This document shows positions 1 through 8,592 of a stretch of DNA of 64,000 bases, piece after piece. Under the pieces are notes generated by a model. It ran no database searches. It saw only the letters and a list, made by a program, of their open reading frames with translations, and had not been told where the DNA came from. Position 1 is the first letter of the stretch; the number at the start of each line of letters is the position of its first letter. The position numbers were made by a program, and so were the translations under genes. The DNA comes from Pleomorphomonas sp. (GTDB taxonomy: Bacteria > Pseudomonadota > Alphaproteobacteria > Rhizobiales > Pleomorphomonadaceae). The stretch spans positions 1 through 64,000 of the forward strand of contig JARKNW010000029.1 in assembly GCA_029976075.1 (NCBI GenBank). The letters are read 5' to 3'.

Positions 1-401
1 TCTGGGCGGCCGTGGTGGCGTTGGCCTTTGTTTCCGGTGCCTTCCTGGCGGAGGTGTTGCGAGCAGCCTATCTTGCGGTGCCGCTTGGGCAGATCGAGGC
101 GGGGTTGGCGCTCGGCATGCACCGGTGGCTTATTCTCGCCCGTATCGTCGTTCCCCAGATGATCCGCCATGCCATCCCCGGCATGGGTAACCTGTGGCTG
201 GAAATGACCAAGGAGAGCGCCATCATCTCGGTGCTCGGCGCCTTCAACGACCTGCTCTACGTCGGCTACCGGGCGGCGGCCGGCACGCGGCAGTACATCT
301 TCTTCTATGGGCTCACCGCCATCCTGTTCCTGCTGATCACCCTGGTGTCGGTCTACATCATCGCCCGGCTGGAACGGCGCTTCTCGCGGGGCTTCCGCTG
401 A
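1..401 (+). CDS. Polar amino-acid ABC transporter permease (5' truncated)
   Basis: Inner-membrane permease of a His/Glu/Gln/Arg-type (HAAT) ABC importer. The gene enters from the left edge: the reading frame is open from base 3, and the GTG at 12 offered by the ORF track is only an internal codon. About 133 C-terminal residues are visible, with the conserved cytoplasmic EAA loop (EAGLALGMHRWLILARIVVPQ-type) that contacts the ATPase, followed by two hydrophobic segments and a basic end. Its stop TGA shares one base with the ATG of the next permease (TGATG), so the two are translationally coupled. The substrate-binding protein and ATPase are probably upstream, outside the window. Substrate unknown. 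Confidence 0.9.
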   Translation, partial: WAAVVALAFVSGAFLAEVLRAAYLAVPLGQIEAGLALGMHRWLILARIVVPQMIRHAIPGMGNLWLEMTKESAIISVLGAFNDLLYVGYRAAAGTRQYIFFYGLTAILFLLITLVSVYIIARLERRFSRGFR

Positions 402-1117
402 TGGAGTCGCTCGTCCACGTCGTCACGTTCCTGCCACCGCTGATCGCCGCCATGCCGCTGACGCTGTTCCTGACGGTGACCGGCGTCATCTTCGGCTTGT
501 TGATGGGCACGGCCACGGCCGTGGCCATGGTTTACGGCAGCCGGCTCTCGGCTTGGCCGGCCAAGGCTTTCACCTTCGCCTTCCGTGGTACACCACTCCT
601 GGTTCAGCTCTATCTCATCTATTATGGGCTGGGGCAGGTGCTGCCAGGCACTTTCATCCGTCATTCCTTCCTCTGGCCCTATCTGCGTGACGGCCTGTGG
701 TATGCCGTGTTCGCCCTGTCGCTCAACCAGGCCGCCTACAACGCCGAGGTGATCCGTGGTGCCATTCTCGCGGTGCCCAAGGGGCAGACCGAGGCGGCGG
801 TGGCGGTGGGCATGCGGCCCTTCACCATTCTGAGACGCATCACGCTGCCGCAGGCTCTCAGGCTATGTCTGCCGGTGCTGACCTCCGACGTCATCATTCT
901 CCTCAAGTCGACGTCGCTTGCCTCTATGATCACCATCATGGAGATGATGGGCACGGCCCGCATGCTGCAGCGTCAGTCGCTTCTGATCTTCGAGCCGCTG
1001 ATTGCCGCAGGGCTTCTCTACTTTGCCGTTGTTGTGGTGTTGACGCGCGTCATGGCCGAAGTCGAGCGTCGTCTGACGCTCTATCGCCAGCCGGCAAGGC
1101 CGCAACAGCTGGGGTAA
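401..1117 (+). CDS. Polar amino-acid ABC transporter permease
   Basis: A 238-residue inner-membrane permease, second subunit of the transporter that begins at the left edge. It has about five hydrophobic segments, the typical HisM/GlnP stretch FRGTPLLVQLYLIYYG near residue 65, and an EAA loop (EAAVAVGMRPFTILRRITLPQ-type) near residue 130. The ORF track opens this frame at 194, but the ATG at 401 gives the normal family N-terminus and overlaps the preceding stop by one base. The gene ends 3 bases before an M20 amidohydrolase, so import and intracellular hydrolysis of an acylated or modified amino acid is a reasonable inference. Confidence 0.92.
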   Translation: MESLVHVVTFLPPLIAAMPLTLFLTVTGVIFGLLMGTATAVAMVYGSRLSAWPAKAFTFAFRGTPLLVQLYLIYYGLGQVLPGTFIRHSFLWPYLRDGLWYAVFALSLNQAAYNAEVIRGAILAVPKGQTEAAVAVGMRPFTILRRITLPQALRLCLPVLTSDVIILLKSTSLASMITIMEMMGTARMLQRQSLLIFEPLIAAGLLYFAVVVVLTRVMAEVERRLTLYRQPARPQQLG

Positions 1118-1120
1118 ATC

Positions 1121-2278
1121 ATGGACGAAGCCGCCTACCGCGCCTTCCTGCCGGAACTGGTCGCCATCCGCCATCGCCTGCATCAGATGCCGGAGGCTGG
1201 CTACGAAGAGCGACAAACCTCAGCCTTCGTTGCCGATCTGCTGTCGGGTTGGGGGCTCTCGGTGACGCGTGACTTGGCCGCGACCGGTCTTGTCGCAACC
1301 CTTGATCGGGGTGGCGATGGCAGGGCCATCGGTCTCAGGGCCGACATGGACGGTTTGCCGGTGGTCGAGGAAACGGGTGCCGTCTATGCGAGCCGCGCGC
1401 CCGGAATGATGCATGCCTGCGGCCATGATGGCCACACGACCATGCTGATCGGCGCGGCCTTCCGTCTTCTGCACGACGACGATTTTCGAGGCAAGGTGCA
1501 CTTCATCTTCCAGCCTGCCGAAGAAACGGCCGGCGGTGCCGCGCGCATGATCGCCGACGGTCTGTTCGATCGGTTCCCCTGCGATGCGGTCTTTGCGCTG
1601 CACAACTACCCAGGGCTGGCCGCTGGTCGGTTCTCGGCGCGGCAAGGCGCGATGATGGCGGCCATCGACGCGGCAACGCTGACCGTGCGCGGCGTGGGTG
1701 GGCATGGTGCTCGTCCCGAAGACACGGTCGACCCTGTGGTCGCCGCAGCGAGCATCGTCATGGCCTTGCAGACCGCTGTGTCGCGCAACGTGCCGCCGCA
1801 AGAGGCCGGCGTCATCACCGTCGGAGCTTTCCATGCCGGGTCGGCTTGCAACGTCATCCCCGACGAAGCCGTGCTCGAAATAAGCCTGCGGGCAACCGAT
1901 CCCTCCGTTCGGGAGCGGCTTTGCCGGCGTTTCGAAGAGATCGCCCGGTCGCAGGCGGCGAGTTTCGGCGCGGATATTCGCATCGATTGGCAGGTGGGCT
2001 ACCCCGTCACCATGAACGATCGCGTGTCGGTCGAACTCGCCGCGGACGTCATACGCGCCACCTTTGGCGACGATGCTTTCGAACCGCTCGACCGCCCGAT
2101 GATGGGCAGCGAAGATTTTGCGTTCATGCTGGAGAAGGTGAGCGGCGCCTACCTTTTCCTTGGCAATGGGGAGAGTGCGGGGCTTCACAACAGCCGTTAC
2201 GACTTCAACGACAAGCTGCTGGAACGCGGCCCTGTCTTTTTTCACGCACTGGCGCGGCGCTTCTTCGATCTCACTTGA
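1121..2278 (+). CDS. M20 family metallo-amidohydrolase (hippurate hydrolase/N-acyl amino acid amidase type)
   Basis: A 385-residue cytoplasmic zinc amidohydrolase of the M20D group, which contains hippurate hydrolase, N-acyl-amino-acid amidohydrolase and IAA-amino-acid hydrolase. Visible family motifs are RADMDGLPV, the metal-binding HACGHDGH block, QPAEE carrying the catalytic glutamate and its partner, GHGARPEDTVDP of the dimerisation domain, and a C-terminal GSEDFAFML containing a metal ligand region. Length is normal for the family. The start follows the permease stop by 3 bases, so it is in the same operon and probably processes the transported compound, releasing a free amino acid. The exact acyl group cannot be read from sequence. 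Its 3' end overlaps the convergent hydrolase gene by 8 bases. Confidence 0.92.
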   Translation: MDEAAYRAFLPELVAIRHRLHQMPEAGYEERQTSAFVADLLSGWGLSVTRDLAATGLVATLDRGGDGRAIGLRADMDGLPVVEETGAVYASRAPGMMHACGHDGHTTMLIGAAFRLLHDDDFRGKVHFIFQPAEETAGGAARMIADGLFDRFPCDAVFALHNYPGLAAGRFSARQGAMMAAIDAATLTVRGVGGHGARPEDTVDPVVAAASIVMALQTAVSRNVPPQEAGVITVGAFHAGSACNVIPDEAVLEISLRATDPSVRERLCRRFEEIARSQAASFGADIRIDWQVGYPVTMNDRVSVELAADVIRATFGDDAFEPLDRPMMGSEDFAFMLEKVSGAYLFLGNGESAGLHNSRYDFNDKLLERGPVFFHALARRFFDLT

Positions 2279-2819
2279 TGAGACCGATCAGCTCGTCAGT
2301 CGTTCCGGTTTCGGCGATCGATGGGAAGGTCAGCTCGACGCTACGCCGGTGTGCTTCCGGATCTGAGTCGGTCATGGCATCGACGGGCAGGGCAACATTA
2401 TAGCCAAGTTCGTGGGCAAAGCGGGCGGTGGATTCAACCCCCTTGCTGGTGGCAATGCCGCAGACCACGACGCCGGTAACCCCGAGGTCCCCAAGGCGTT
2501 CATCAAGCCCCGTGCCGGTGAACGCACCCCAGGTCTTCTTGGTGATGCGGATATCGTCCGGTGCCGATCCTAGCTCGGGAAGGAGCTCCGCCCAGTCGGC
2601 TGGCCGATCGCCGCTCGGCTTCCTGTCGGTGCGGCCGGGTGCTCCGCCGACTACGTTGACCAGGACAACCGGCTGCTTCCGCCTCCGAAAGGCGTCGATG
2701 AGTCTCACCGCGTTGGCGATCGCTGGGCGAGCAAGCTCTTCGCGTGGCAACGCAGCAATGCCCTTCTGAAGATCGATGACAATCAAAGCGGTGTGAGCAT
2801 CGAAGGTGGTGAAGGACAT
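2271..2819 (-). CDS. Isochorismatase-fold hydrolase lacking the usual catalytic cysteine
   Basis: A 182-residue isochorismatase-like (cysteine hydrolase superfamily) protein. The start at 2819 is chosen because AAAGAGG lies at good distance and the protein then opens with the family strand ALIVIDLQKG; the longer track ORF adds 37 unlikely residues. The catalytic Asp (VIDLQ) and Lys (TKKTWGAF) are present. Where cysteine hydrolases have G-x-x-T-x-x-C-V-x-x-T-A, this protein has GIATSKGVESTA, so the nucleophilic Cys is Gly. That pattern resembles PhzD-type isochorismatases and a broad uncharacterised subfamily rather than nicotinamidases. It is convergent with, and overlaps, the amidohydrolase. 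Substrate unknown. Confidence 0.88.
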   Translation of the reverse strand: MSFTTFDAHTALIVIDLQKGIAALPREELARPAIANAVRLIDAFRRRKQPVVLVNVVGGAPGRTDRKPSGDRPADWAELLPELGSAPDDIRITKKTWGAFTGTGLDERLGDLGVTGVVVCGIATSKGVESTARFAHELGYNVALPVDAMTDSDPEAHRRSVELTFPSIAETGTTDELIGLIK

Positions 2820-3054
2820 GATCGGAACCTCTTTCGCAGTTGAGATCGCTAAATTCAACAATGTATCGGTAATTACGGCGGGTCGATGACGGAATTTCGA
2901 CAGGGTGAGGCGCGATTTGATGTGTACCAAATGCTTAGTCCCACAATCGTCACCCCGTGCGTCTCTCTACGGACTGGAAACTTTTCGCTGATATTCTAGT
3001 TAAGTCAGACGCGAGTCGTTTTAAGGTCGTCTTTCAAGCTTATCTCCGGGTACC

Positions 3055-3483
3055 ATGGGCAAGGCAGTCGCCAAAGGAAAGGTTCAGCATCAGGTCGCGG
3101 CTCTGCCGTTCCGTCGAACGGCGGACGGTGGCGTGTCCGTGTTGCTCGTGTCCTCGCGCGAGACCCATCGCCCGCTGATCCCCAAGGGTTGGCGCATGAA
3201 AGGAAAGACCGATCGCAAGGCCGCAGCCATCGAAGCGATGGAAGAGGCCGGCGTACTCGGCACTCCTTCCAAGGTGCCTATCGGTCGCTATCGCTATTGG
3301 AAGCGGCTCACCGACTGCTTCGCCCTGGTGGACGTTGACGTCTACAGCCTCGAAGTCACAGAGGATCTGTCGGACTGGCCAGAGCGGAGCCAGCGACAGC
3401 GGCAATGGATGAGCCGCGAGGATGCGGCGGTGATCGTGGACGAACCAGGGCTCGCCTCGATCCTTCAGTCTTTCCGCGCCTGA
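3055..3483 (+). CDS. NUDIX hydrolase
   Basis: A 142-residue NUDIX-fold protein expected to hydrolyse a nucleoside-diphosphate-linked or polyphosphate substrate in the cytoplasm. The Nudix box is recognisable at about residues 43-65 (GWRMKGKTDRKAAAIEAMEEAG-type) and keeps the metal-binding E..EE, but the canonical first Glu is Lys and the Arg before the first helix Glu is Ile. The N-terminal LPFRRTADGGVSVLLVSSRE and PKGW segments resemble the diphosphoinositol-polyphosphate-phosphohydrolase-like proteins common in rhizobia. The ATG at 3055 has no clear Shine-Dalgarno. It is a single gene with no evident partner. Confidence 0.85.
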   Translation: MGKAVAKGKVQHQVAALPFRRTADGGVSVLLVSSRETHRPLIPKGWRMKGKTDRKAAAIEAMEEAGVLGTPSKVPIGRYRYWKRLTDCFALVDVDVYSLEVTEDLSDWPERSQRQRQWMSREDAAVIVDEPGLASILQSFRA

Positions 3484-3591
3484 TCGCAGCGTTTCGAGCG
3501 TTACAATCTTGTGAAGAGCACGTTGCCGGCACCGTGCTCTGCTAGGCCGCGTTTCGTGGCCCGACGCTCGTCTCGCATAACAGGATCTAGG

Positions 3592-4782
3592 ATGGAAAAA
3601 CCCAATCCCCGTCGGGATTTTTCGGCTCTGATTGCTACTGGTCGTCTCACTGACTGGGCCGGTTCTGAAGTCATAACTGTTGAGCTGACTGAAGAGCTTG
3701 CGGCGCAGGGGGGGCGAGTTGCGGTATACGCGCATTGCATTGATGCGGCTCGTCGAGAGGCACTGCTCGCAGCGGGGGCGTTGCAGGTGACTTCCAATCC
3801 CTACGAGATTTCCGTCACAAGCTTTGACGTTGTCTACTCCCAGCAGAATGCACTGACGCGGCTGATTACGCCGCGTGTTATCGATGAAATGCAGCGGTTT
3901 GGACCGCCGTTTTTTGTGTTTGCGCATCTCTCGTCTTTCATAGAAATGGAAGCTCCCCTTTCGCGGCTGGAACGAGAGTTGGCGGACGTCGTTGTCGCTA
4001 ACAGCGAGGAAACCAAGGCGCGCCTCGAAGAGTTTGACTCCGCTTATAATTTGGCGGTCGTGGTTCCCAATCCCGTACCGCGTGGCTTTATGGGGCCGGT
4101 GCCTCTTGTAGATGAAGGGCGTCGTCGGATTCTGATTGTCTCCAATCACATCCCACCAGAACTCGCCACGGCGAGGCAGATGCTTATCCAGCGGGGTTGG
4201 ACAGTCGATGTTCTGGGCAAGGATGGGGTCCAGGCCATGATCCAACCCCAAATGCTGATGTCCTATGCAACGGTGATTTCGATTGGCAAGACAGTACAGA
4301 TGGCGCTCCTGGCCGGGAGGGCCATCTATTGTTACGATCACTTTGGCGGGCCTGGCTGGCTCACCTACGATAACTTTGAAACCGCAGCCAAACGCAACTT
4401 TTCGGGTCGTTGTACGCCCACCAGGAAAACCTCGGCCGAGATCGTAGATGACATCGAAGCAGGGCCGTCAGTGGAACGGATTGCTGTGCGGCGATCCATT
4501 TTCTCACAAAGAGCCTGGGTTCGGCTACTCTTAAAGGCCGTCCATGCTCGCGAGAGGCTGCCGCTTGGTGACGAGAGGGCCGCCGAGTTGCGCCAACTCG
4601 CATCGCTCGATACGGCGTTATCGACGATCTGTGTGCAAGCCTTCGATAGTTTCCATCATTGGCTTAGGACGGAGGATCTCGGTCGTGAAGTCGGTGCGTT
4701 AAGAGCGACCTGCCTGCAGCAACAACTGCTCATCGAGAAGCTCTCCAGGCTTGCCGGACCTGATGTTGTATCTCGGGTTTGA
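3592..4782 (+). CDS. Glycosyltransferase-like protein (GT4-like fold)
   Basis: A 396-residue soluble protein that looks like a GT-B glycosyltransferase. The N-terminal half has LTDWAGSEVITVELTEEL, reminiscent of the GSE/GGAE motif that opens GT4 enzymes, then a VVVANSEETK segment like the 'VSNSEATR' strand between domains, and PNPVP after it. The C-terminal half has RRILIVSNH and a second Rossmann-like region. The classical E-x7-E donor motif is not obvious, so activity is uncertain. The start at 3592 is preferred (GGA 8 bases upstream); the track's GTG at 3511 lacks a ribosome site. It is convergent with a HAD-domain protein often associated with surface-polysaccharide genes, and both lie next to the flagellar cluster. 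Confidence 0.6.
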   Translation: MEKPNPRRDFSALIATGRLTDWAGSEVITVELTEELAAQGGRVAVYAHCIDAARREALLAAGALQVTSNPYEISVTSFDVVYSQQNALTRLITPRVIDEMQRFGPPFFVFAHLSSFIEMEAPLSRLERELADVVVANSEETKARLEEFDSAYNLAVVVPNPVPRGFMGPVPLVDEGRRRILIVSNHIPPELATARQMLIQRGWTVDVLGKDGVQAMIQPQMLMSYATVISIGKTVQMALLAGRAIYCYDHFGGPGWLTYDNFETAAKRNFSGRCTPTRKTSAEIVDDIEAGPSVERIAVRRSIFSQRAWVRLLLKAVHARERLPLGDERAAELRQLASLDTALSTICVQAFDSFHHWLRTEDLGREVGALRATCLQQQLLIEKLSRLAGPDVVSRV

Positions 4783-4843
4783 TAATCTGCTTGTAGGCAA
4801 CAGGCTGGGCGCAGGTCTCGCTGACTGAACGGCCTGCCTCCAG

Positions 4844-7330
4844 TCAGATAACGTCCTTCAGCGATGGCAAACGGGCTGCGGGGCCATGATCGCTGTTATC
4901 GTCCGCCAGCGACATCGGTCTTCCGGCCGCAAGGGGGCTCAGCAGGATGGAGACAAAGGCGTAGTTGGCCTTCAGCGGTGGCAACATGACGACGAGCTTG
5001 CCATCGGGCTCAGACAGGTAATGGTCGTCATCGAACCGGACGCCGACGGCATGGAGACGGTCTGCGGCAACACGCTCGACCTCGGCTACCTTGTGACTTT
5101 GCAAAAGCTTGTCGTGCTGTTGCAGCGTTACTCCGCGCAACAAGCCTCTCTGGGCAATCTGGCCGAGGGGGATGGCCACCGCCTCGATATTCTGCTGACG
5201 GGACAGCGGGATATGAAGGCGCAGGTCATTGGCTCCGGTGCGCCGACACGTGATCTTGGCAAGACTGGCTGCCGTCTTGCCCACGAGTGTTATCTCGACC
5301 TGACCACAGGGAATGTCGTCGTGAATCTCACGAGGGAGCAATCCGCATCCATAGAGGAGGTATGAAAATCCGTCGACCGGAGAAACGGCACTGAAGCTGC
5401 CCGCCGGCCACATCGGTGGAGCGGGCATGCCTGCCGCTTCGGAAAAGGTCCAGGCAACCATCCAGTCGGTCGCCTTGGCCTGATCGGCCAGCGGGACGAT
5501 GGCCTTCGTCCCGAGGTTGATGTCGTGGCAGGCATTTCCCAGCAGCAAGAGCTCGTCATCTGTCGGCAATAGAAGCAGGCGGGCCAACAACACCGCCGCC
5601 CAGGCTGCTCTCGTTTCGCCGCGGGCGAACGGATCGAGCCCCGCCGCGGCGAAGGCTGCGACCTGTTCGGCGAAGTGAATGGCGCCGGCCTGGGCTTCGC
5701 GAGCGAGCTTGAGCTGTTCCATGCTGCGAACTTCCTGCTCACGCACCGGGCGGCCGTTTTCATAACTGCGCACACTGCCATCAGGCGCCGAGCAGAGCTG
5801 CTCCAGCACTGCAATATTGGACAACATGGTCAGCTTGGTCTGGGGCGAGACGACGAGATCGTCGATAAATCCCCGGATCGTGTCGCCCTTTTCAACTTCC
5901 AGGCTGTCGTCCTTGGTCAGGAGATAGCGACCATGCAAGCGCATCTTGAGACCTGCGGCCTTCATGGCGCGCCTCAGTCCCTTCTGGACCGAGCCGCTAT
6001 AACCAAGATCGACCAGCACAAGATCGGTGGCCGTCTCAAAACCTGGAATGGTCTTGCGCATATGTTCAAGAAGGCCGGCTCGCATGGTGCGAGCCAGCTT
6101 CCCGACCGTCTCCTTGCCAAGCAGCGCCGGAAGTCTGCCACAAAGCGTGTCACCGTCGGCGATGCCCAATGGCTGGCGGGCAAAGTAGGAACGAAGCGCA
6201 GGGCTGTCGGCTCCAATCATCTCGACAACGGCCGCGTGATCGATCTGATCGATGCCGGGAAGAAGCGGCTTGAATCCGATGGCATCGTCGGCTGCGGCCA
6301 GGGCCGCTGCCCGTCTGTTGATCTCCGCGTAGCCAACAGGTTGCCGTTTGCCTGCCATCCAAATGCCGTACGGCAGGAAACCGTCGCGAGCGAGAAAGGC
6401 CACCGAGACCTGCCGACCTTCTGCTGACAGCTTGTCGATTTCCTCCGAGACGAAGCGATCGAATGCAGACAGGACGGGGCCAAGCACCGTGGCGCCGAGT
6501 GCGAAGGCGTCGGCCTCTGCTTCGAGGCGGTTGGCAACGCAACGTCTCAGCGATCTGAGGCCGCCATCGAGCCGCTGACCGTGGGCAACAGCGGGCGAAA
6601 CAAGAGCGAGAGTTGAACCCTCTCGCTGCAGCAGGCCTGCGAAATAGGTCGATGCTTGCCGGCAATAATGGGTCTCTATTCCGAAGCGCTTGGGGGCTTC
6701 GATATCGGCGCCGGGGTTGTCGCCGACGTGAAGCATCCGTCGCCGGCCCAGCCTCTCGCCCGAGATCACCTTGCGAAACAGGTTTTCGCTCTTGGACGTG
6801 CCGTGATCGCAAGAGGCATAGAGGAAATCCCATGAAAGGCCGGGCGCTGCGGTCTCAAGCAGTTGTCCTAGCCGCTTCCCATTCCAGTAGGTGTCGGAGA
6901 CGAAGCCGGTTCGTATCCCTGCGTCGCGCGCCGACCGATAAAAGGCAAGGATGTCGGGGTTGGCCACGCAGAGAGCCAACTCTGCCTGAAACTCGAACTC
7001 AGCCAACCTTTCCGTGGTGATATCGTCCAGACCGAACAGGTGGCGCGGAAAGCGGTCGTATATTTGTTCGATGGTCACCTCGCCTCCGCCGGTGGCCTTG
7101 AAGGCTGCCTTTCGCGCCTTGGCTTCGGCAAGGCTGCGGTGCTGGGTGAAGCTTTCCACCAGGCCGGGCCGGATTATATCGCAGCCTGCCAGCCGGCAGG
7201 CCATCTCGAATACGCCGGCAGGCGTCGTGCATCGACGCAGCAGCATCGTGTCAAACACGTCGAAGCTGACAATATCGAGCGATGTGTGATCGGTCGTAAC
7301 TGGGGCGATCTTGTCGGTGTCGATGAACAT
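4844..7330 (-). CDS. Large HAD-superfamily protein (COG5610-like)
   Basis: An 828-residue cytoplasmic protein. The start at 7330 is supported by AAGGAG six bases upstream; the track ORF begins 40 codons earlier. The N-terminal domain is HAD-type: the phosphatase motif I SFDVFDTML (Asp24 and Asp27), motif II GFVSDTYW, and motif IV HVGDNPGADIEAP near residue 200. A second region has VAFLARDGFLPYGIW and later LVLVDLGYSGSVQKGL, a pair typical of COG5610 'predicted HAD hydrolases' found in surface-polysaccharide loci. The last 250 residues match nothing I recognise. The substrate is unknown; a role in modifying or regulating glycan synthesis with the convergent glycosyltransferase-like gene is inference only. 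Confidence 0.7.
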   Translation of the reverse strand: MFIDTDKIAPVTTDHTSLDIVSFDVFDTMLLRRCTTPAGVFEMACRLAGCDIIRPGLVESFTQHRSLAEAKARKAAFKATGGGEVTIEQIYDRFPRHLFGLDDITTERLAEFEFQAELALCVANPDILAFYRSARDAGIRTGFVSDTYWNGKRLGQLLETAAPGLSWDFLYASCDHGTSKSENLFRKVISGERLGRRRMLHVGDNPGADIEAPKRFGIETHYCRQASTYFAGLLQREGSTLALVSPAVAHGQRLDGGLRSLRRCVANRLEAEADAFALGATVLGPVLSAFDRFVSEEIDKLSAEGRQVSVAFLARDGFLPYGIWMAGKRQPVGYAEINRRAAALAAADDAIGFKPLLPGIDQIDHAAVVEMIGADSPALRSYFARQPLGIADGDTLCGRLPALLGKETVGKLARTMRAGLLEHMRKTIPGFETATDLVLVDLGYSGSVQKGLRRAMKAAGLKMRLHGRYLLTKDDSLEVEKGDTIRGFIDDLVVSPQTKLTMLSNIAVLEQLCSAPDGSVRSYENGRPVREQEVRSMEQLKLAREAQAGAIHFAEQVAAFAAAGLDPFARGETRAAWAAVLLARLLLLPTDDELLLLGNACHDINLGTKAIVPLADQAKATDWMVAWTFSEAAGMPAPPMWPAGSFSAVSPVDGFSYLLYGCGLLPREIHDDIPCGQVEITLVGKTAASLAKITCRRTGANDLRLHIPLSRQQNIEAVAIPLGQIAQRGLLRGVTLQQHDKLLQSHKVAEVERVAADRLHAVGVRFDDDHYLSEPDGKLVVMLPPLKANYAFVSILLSPLAAGRPMSLADDNSDHGPAARLPSLKDVI

Positions 7331-7496
7331 GTCGGCTCCTTGCCTGTCTCTCAAGTAAAACGGGCGAGGGGACTCATTCAGGCGCCATTTGGAAGTGTCG
7401 ATCAAGAAATCTTTCGCCTCTTGAAGGCTGAATTTTGCCGATCTCTCCAAATTGTATCCGGCAGATACATTCTGTAGGTTAATCGTCTGCTATGAA

Positions 7497-7519
7497 ACGT
7501 ACGCTGCCAACGCGTACGT
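7497..7519. repeat. Perfect 8-bp inverted repeat (operator-like)
   Basis: ACGTACGC and GCGTACGT are perfect reverse complements separated by 7 bases (tgccaac). It lies 167 bp upstream of the HAD-protein start codon. It could bind a dimeric regulator; with no following T-run it is not a terminator. Confidence 0.5.
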
Positions 7520-7764
7520 CCCGGGAAACCGGCATTTTCTTCGTACTTGATTGGGGGCAGTTTTTTCCTGGCGGTTCGGCTATTTGCAACAGACATCTAT
7601 GCTTTTGTTTCTATTGTGAAAACAGAAAAATAGCATGCCATTTGCAGCTCCTCGTGGGTGATCACTGGAGGCGATTTTGCCTATTGGATCACTTAGGGCT
7701 GAAATCATGAGGGAAGGCGGGAGTTCTGCGGCGGTAGGGGGATATCGAGCCCCCATGTGCGGTA

Positions 7765-7794
7765 GGCAGGTTTTGCCGGCAGGTAAAACTTGCC
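7765..7794. repeat. 10-bp imperfect inverted repeat upstream of the ECF sigma gene
   Basis: GGCAGGTTTT is followed, after a 10-base spacer, by AAAACTTGCC, giving a 10-bp stem with one mismatch. It sits about 140 bp upstream of the sigma-factor start codon and could be an operator or an RNA hairpin. Confidence 0.45.
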
Positions 7795-7935
7795 CCGCGT
7801 CATGTGGAACTATTTGCCTATACTGCATTTATTCTTATTCCTCGTCGATTTTCTGCGCCTGGTTTGTCGGGTTGCTTCGTTTCAGTGTCGTAGGGAACGT
7901 TCTGGTCGGTTAACGACGGCGTATTGAGGTGTGTG

Positions 7936-8592
7936 ATGATGGTTGCTGCTGCGAGCTCGTTCCGTGTCGAGGCGCCCACTCCCCTCGGTTCCTCCGTGGA
8001 TGGGGAAGGGGTGCCGGTCCGGCGCGCGAGGGATGAGGATGACAAGCTCCTCGAGCAGATTGCCAATGACGATCGGGACGCTTTTGCCAGACTCGTCGAG
8101 AGACATGCCGACCGTGGTTTCGCCCTGGCGCTTCGCATTCTGAAGAATGCCGATGACGCTGACGACGTTGTACAGGACAGCTTCCTGAAACTCTGGACCC
8201 ACCGCAAGCGCATGGAGATCGGACGGGCCAAGTTTTCAACCTGGCTCTATCGCGTCATCACCAACCGCTGCATCGATCTTCGGCGCAAGCCTGTGATGGA
8301 TGATCTGGATGTGGCGCCAGAAGTGGCTGATGGTCGCGAGGACGCACCGACCCAGATGCACCGGGCTTCCATGAACAGCCTGCTCGAGGCGGCTCTTGCG
8401 AAGTTGCCTGACCAGCAGCGTATCGCGGTGATCCTCAGCTACCACGAATCCATGTCGAATGCCGAAATAGCCGAGGTGATGGAGACCACGGTCATGGCCG
8501 TGGAGTCGCTGCTGAAGCGCGGGCGCCAGCATTTGCGCCACCATCTGGCCCAGGCGGAAGATGATATCCGTCAGTCATTTACCCGCGATTAA
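7936..8592 (+). CDS. ECF-type RNA polymerase sigma factor
   Basis: A 218-residue sigma-70 family protein of the extracytoplasmic-function group, which redirects RNA polymerase to a small regulon. Region 2 is at about residues 35-105: DAFARLVERH, the core-binding RILKNADDADDVVQDSFLKLW, and the -10 recognition helix FSTWLYRVITNRCIDLRR. Region 4 follows at about 155-210 with ALAKLPDQQRIAVIL and the helix-turn-helix SNAEIAEVMETTVMAVESLLKRGRQ. A 35-residue N-terminal tail precedes region 2. ATG 7936 follows GAGG by 6 bases; the track's TTG at 7924 is upstream of that site. No anti-sigma gene is adjacent. The next gene is flagellin, which suggests control of late flagellar genes, but this is not proved. 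Confidence 0.93.
   Translation: MMVAAASSFRVEAPTPLGSSVDGEGVPVRRARDEDDKLLEQIANDDRDAFARLVERHADRGFALALRILKNADDADDVVQDSFLKLWTHRKRMEIGRAKFSTWLYRVITNRCIDLRRKPVMDDLDVAPEVADGREDAPTQMHRASMNSLLEAALAKLPDQQRIAVILSYHESMSNAEIAEVMETTVMAVESLLKRGRQHLRHHLAQAEDDIRQSFTRD

Larger units (their letters stand above)
7331..7935. other. 605-bp non-coding gap between divergent genes, with two inverted repeats
   Basis: This gap separates the HAD-protein start (minus) from the ECF sigma start (plus), so it must hold two promoters. Small ORFs predicted in it lack ribosome sites and recognisable sequence. It is less GC-rich than the flanks around 7560-7650. Two inverted repeats stand out: ACGTACGC/GCGTACGT at 7497-7519 and GGCAGGTTTT/AAAACTTGCC at 7765-7794. 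I see no convincing -35/-10 pair. Confidence 0.6.

Noticed and set aside
1220-2245. 341-codon minus-strand ORF inside the amidohydrolase gene
   Set aside because: Antisense shadow; the plus-strand M20 motifs are unambiguous.
3040-4341. 433-codon minus-strand ORF over the NUDIX and glycosyltransferase-like genes
   Set aside because: It is a shadow of GC-rich coding DNA, with no ribosome site or family motif, and it crosses two opposite genes.
7885-7935. ECF-type autoregulatory promoter (GGAAC...CGTT-like) before the sigma gene
   Set aside because: GGAAC occurs at about 7893, but the spacing and the -10 element do not match a known consensus.
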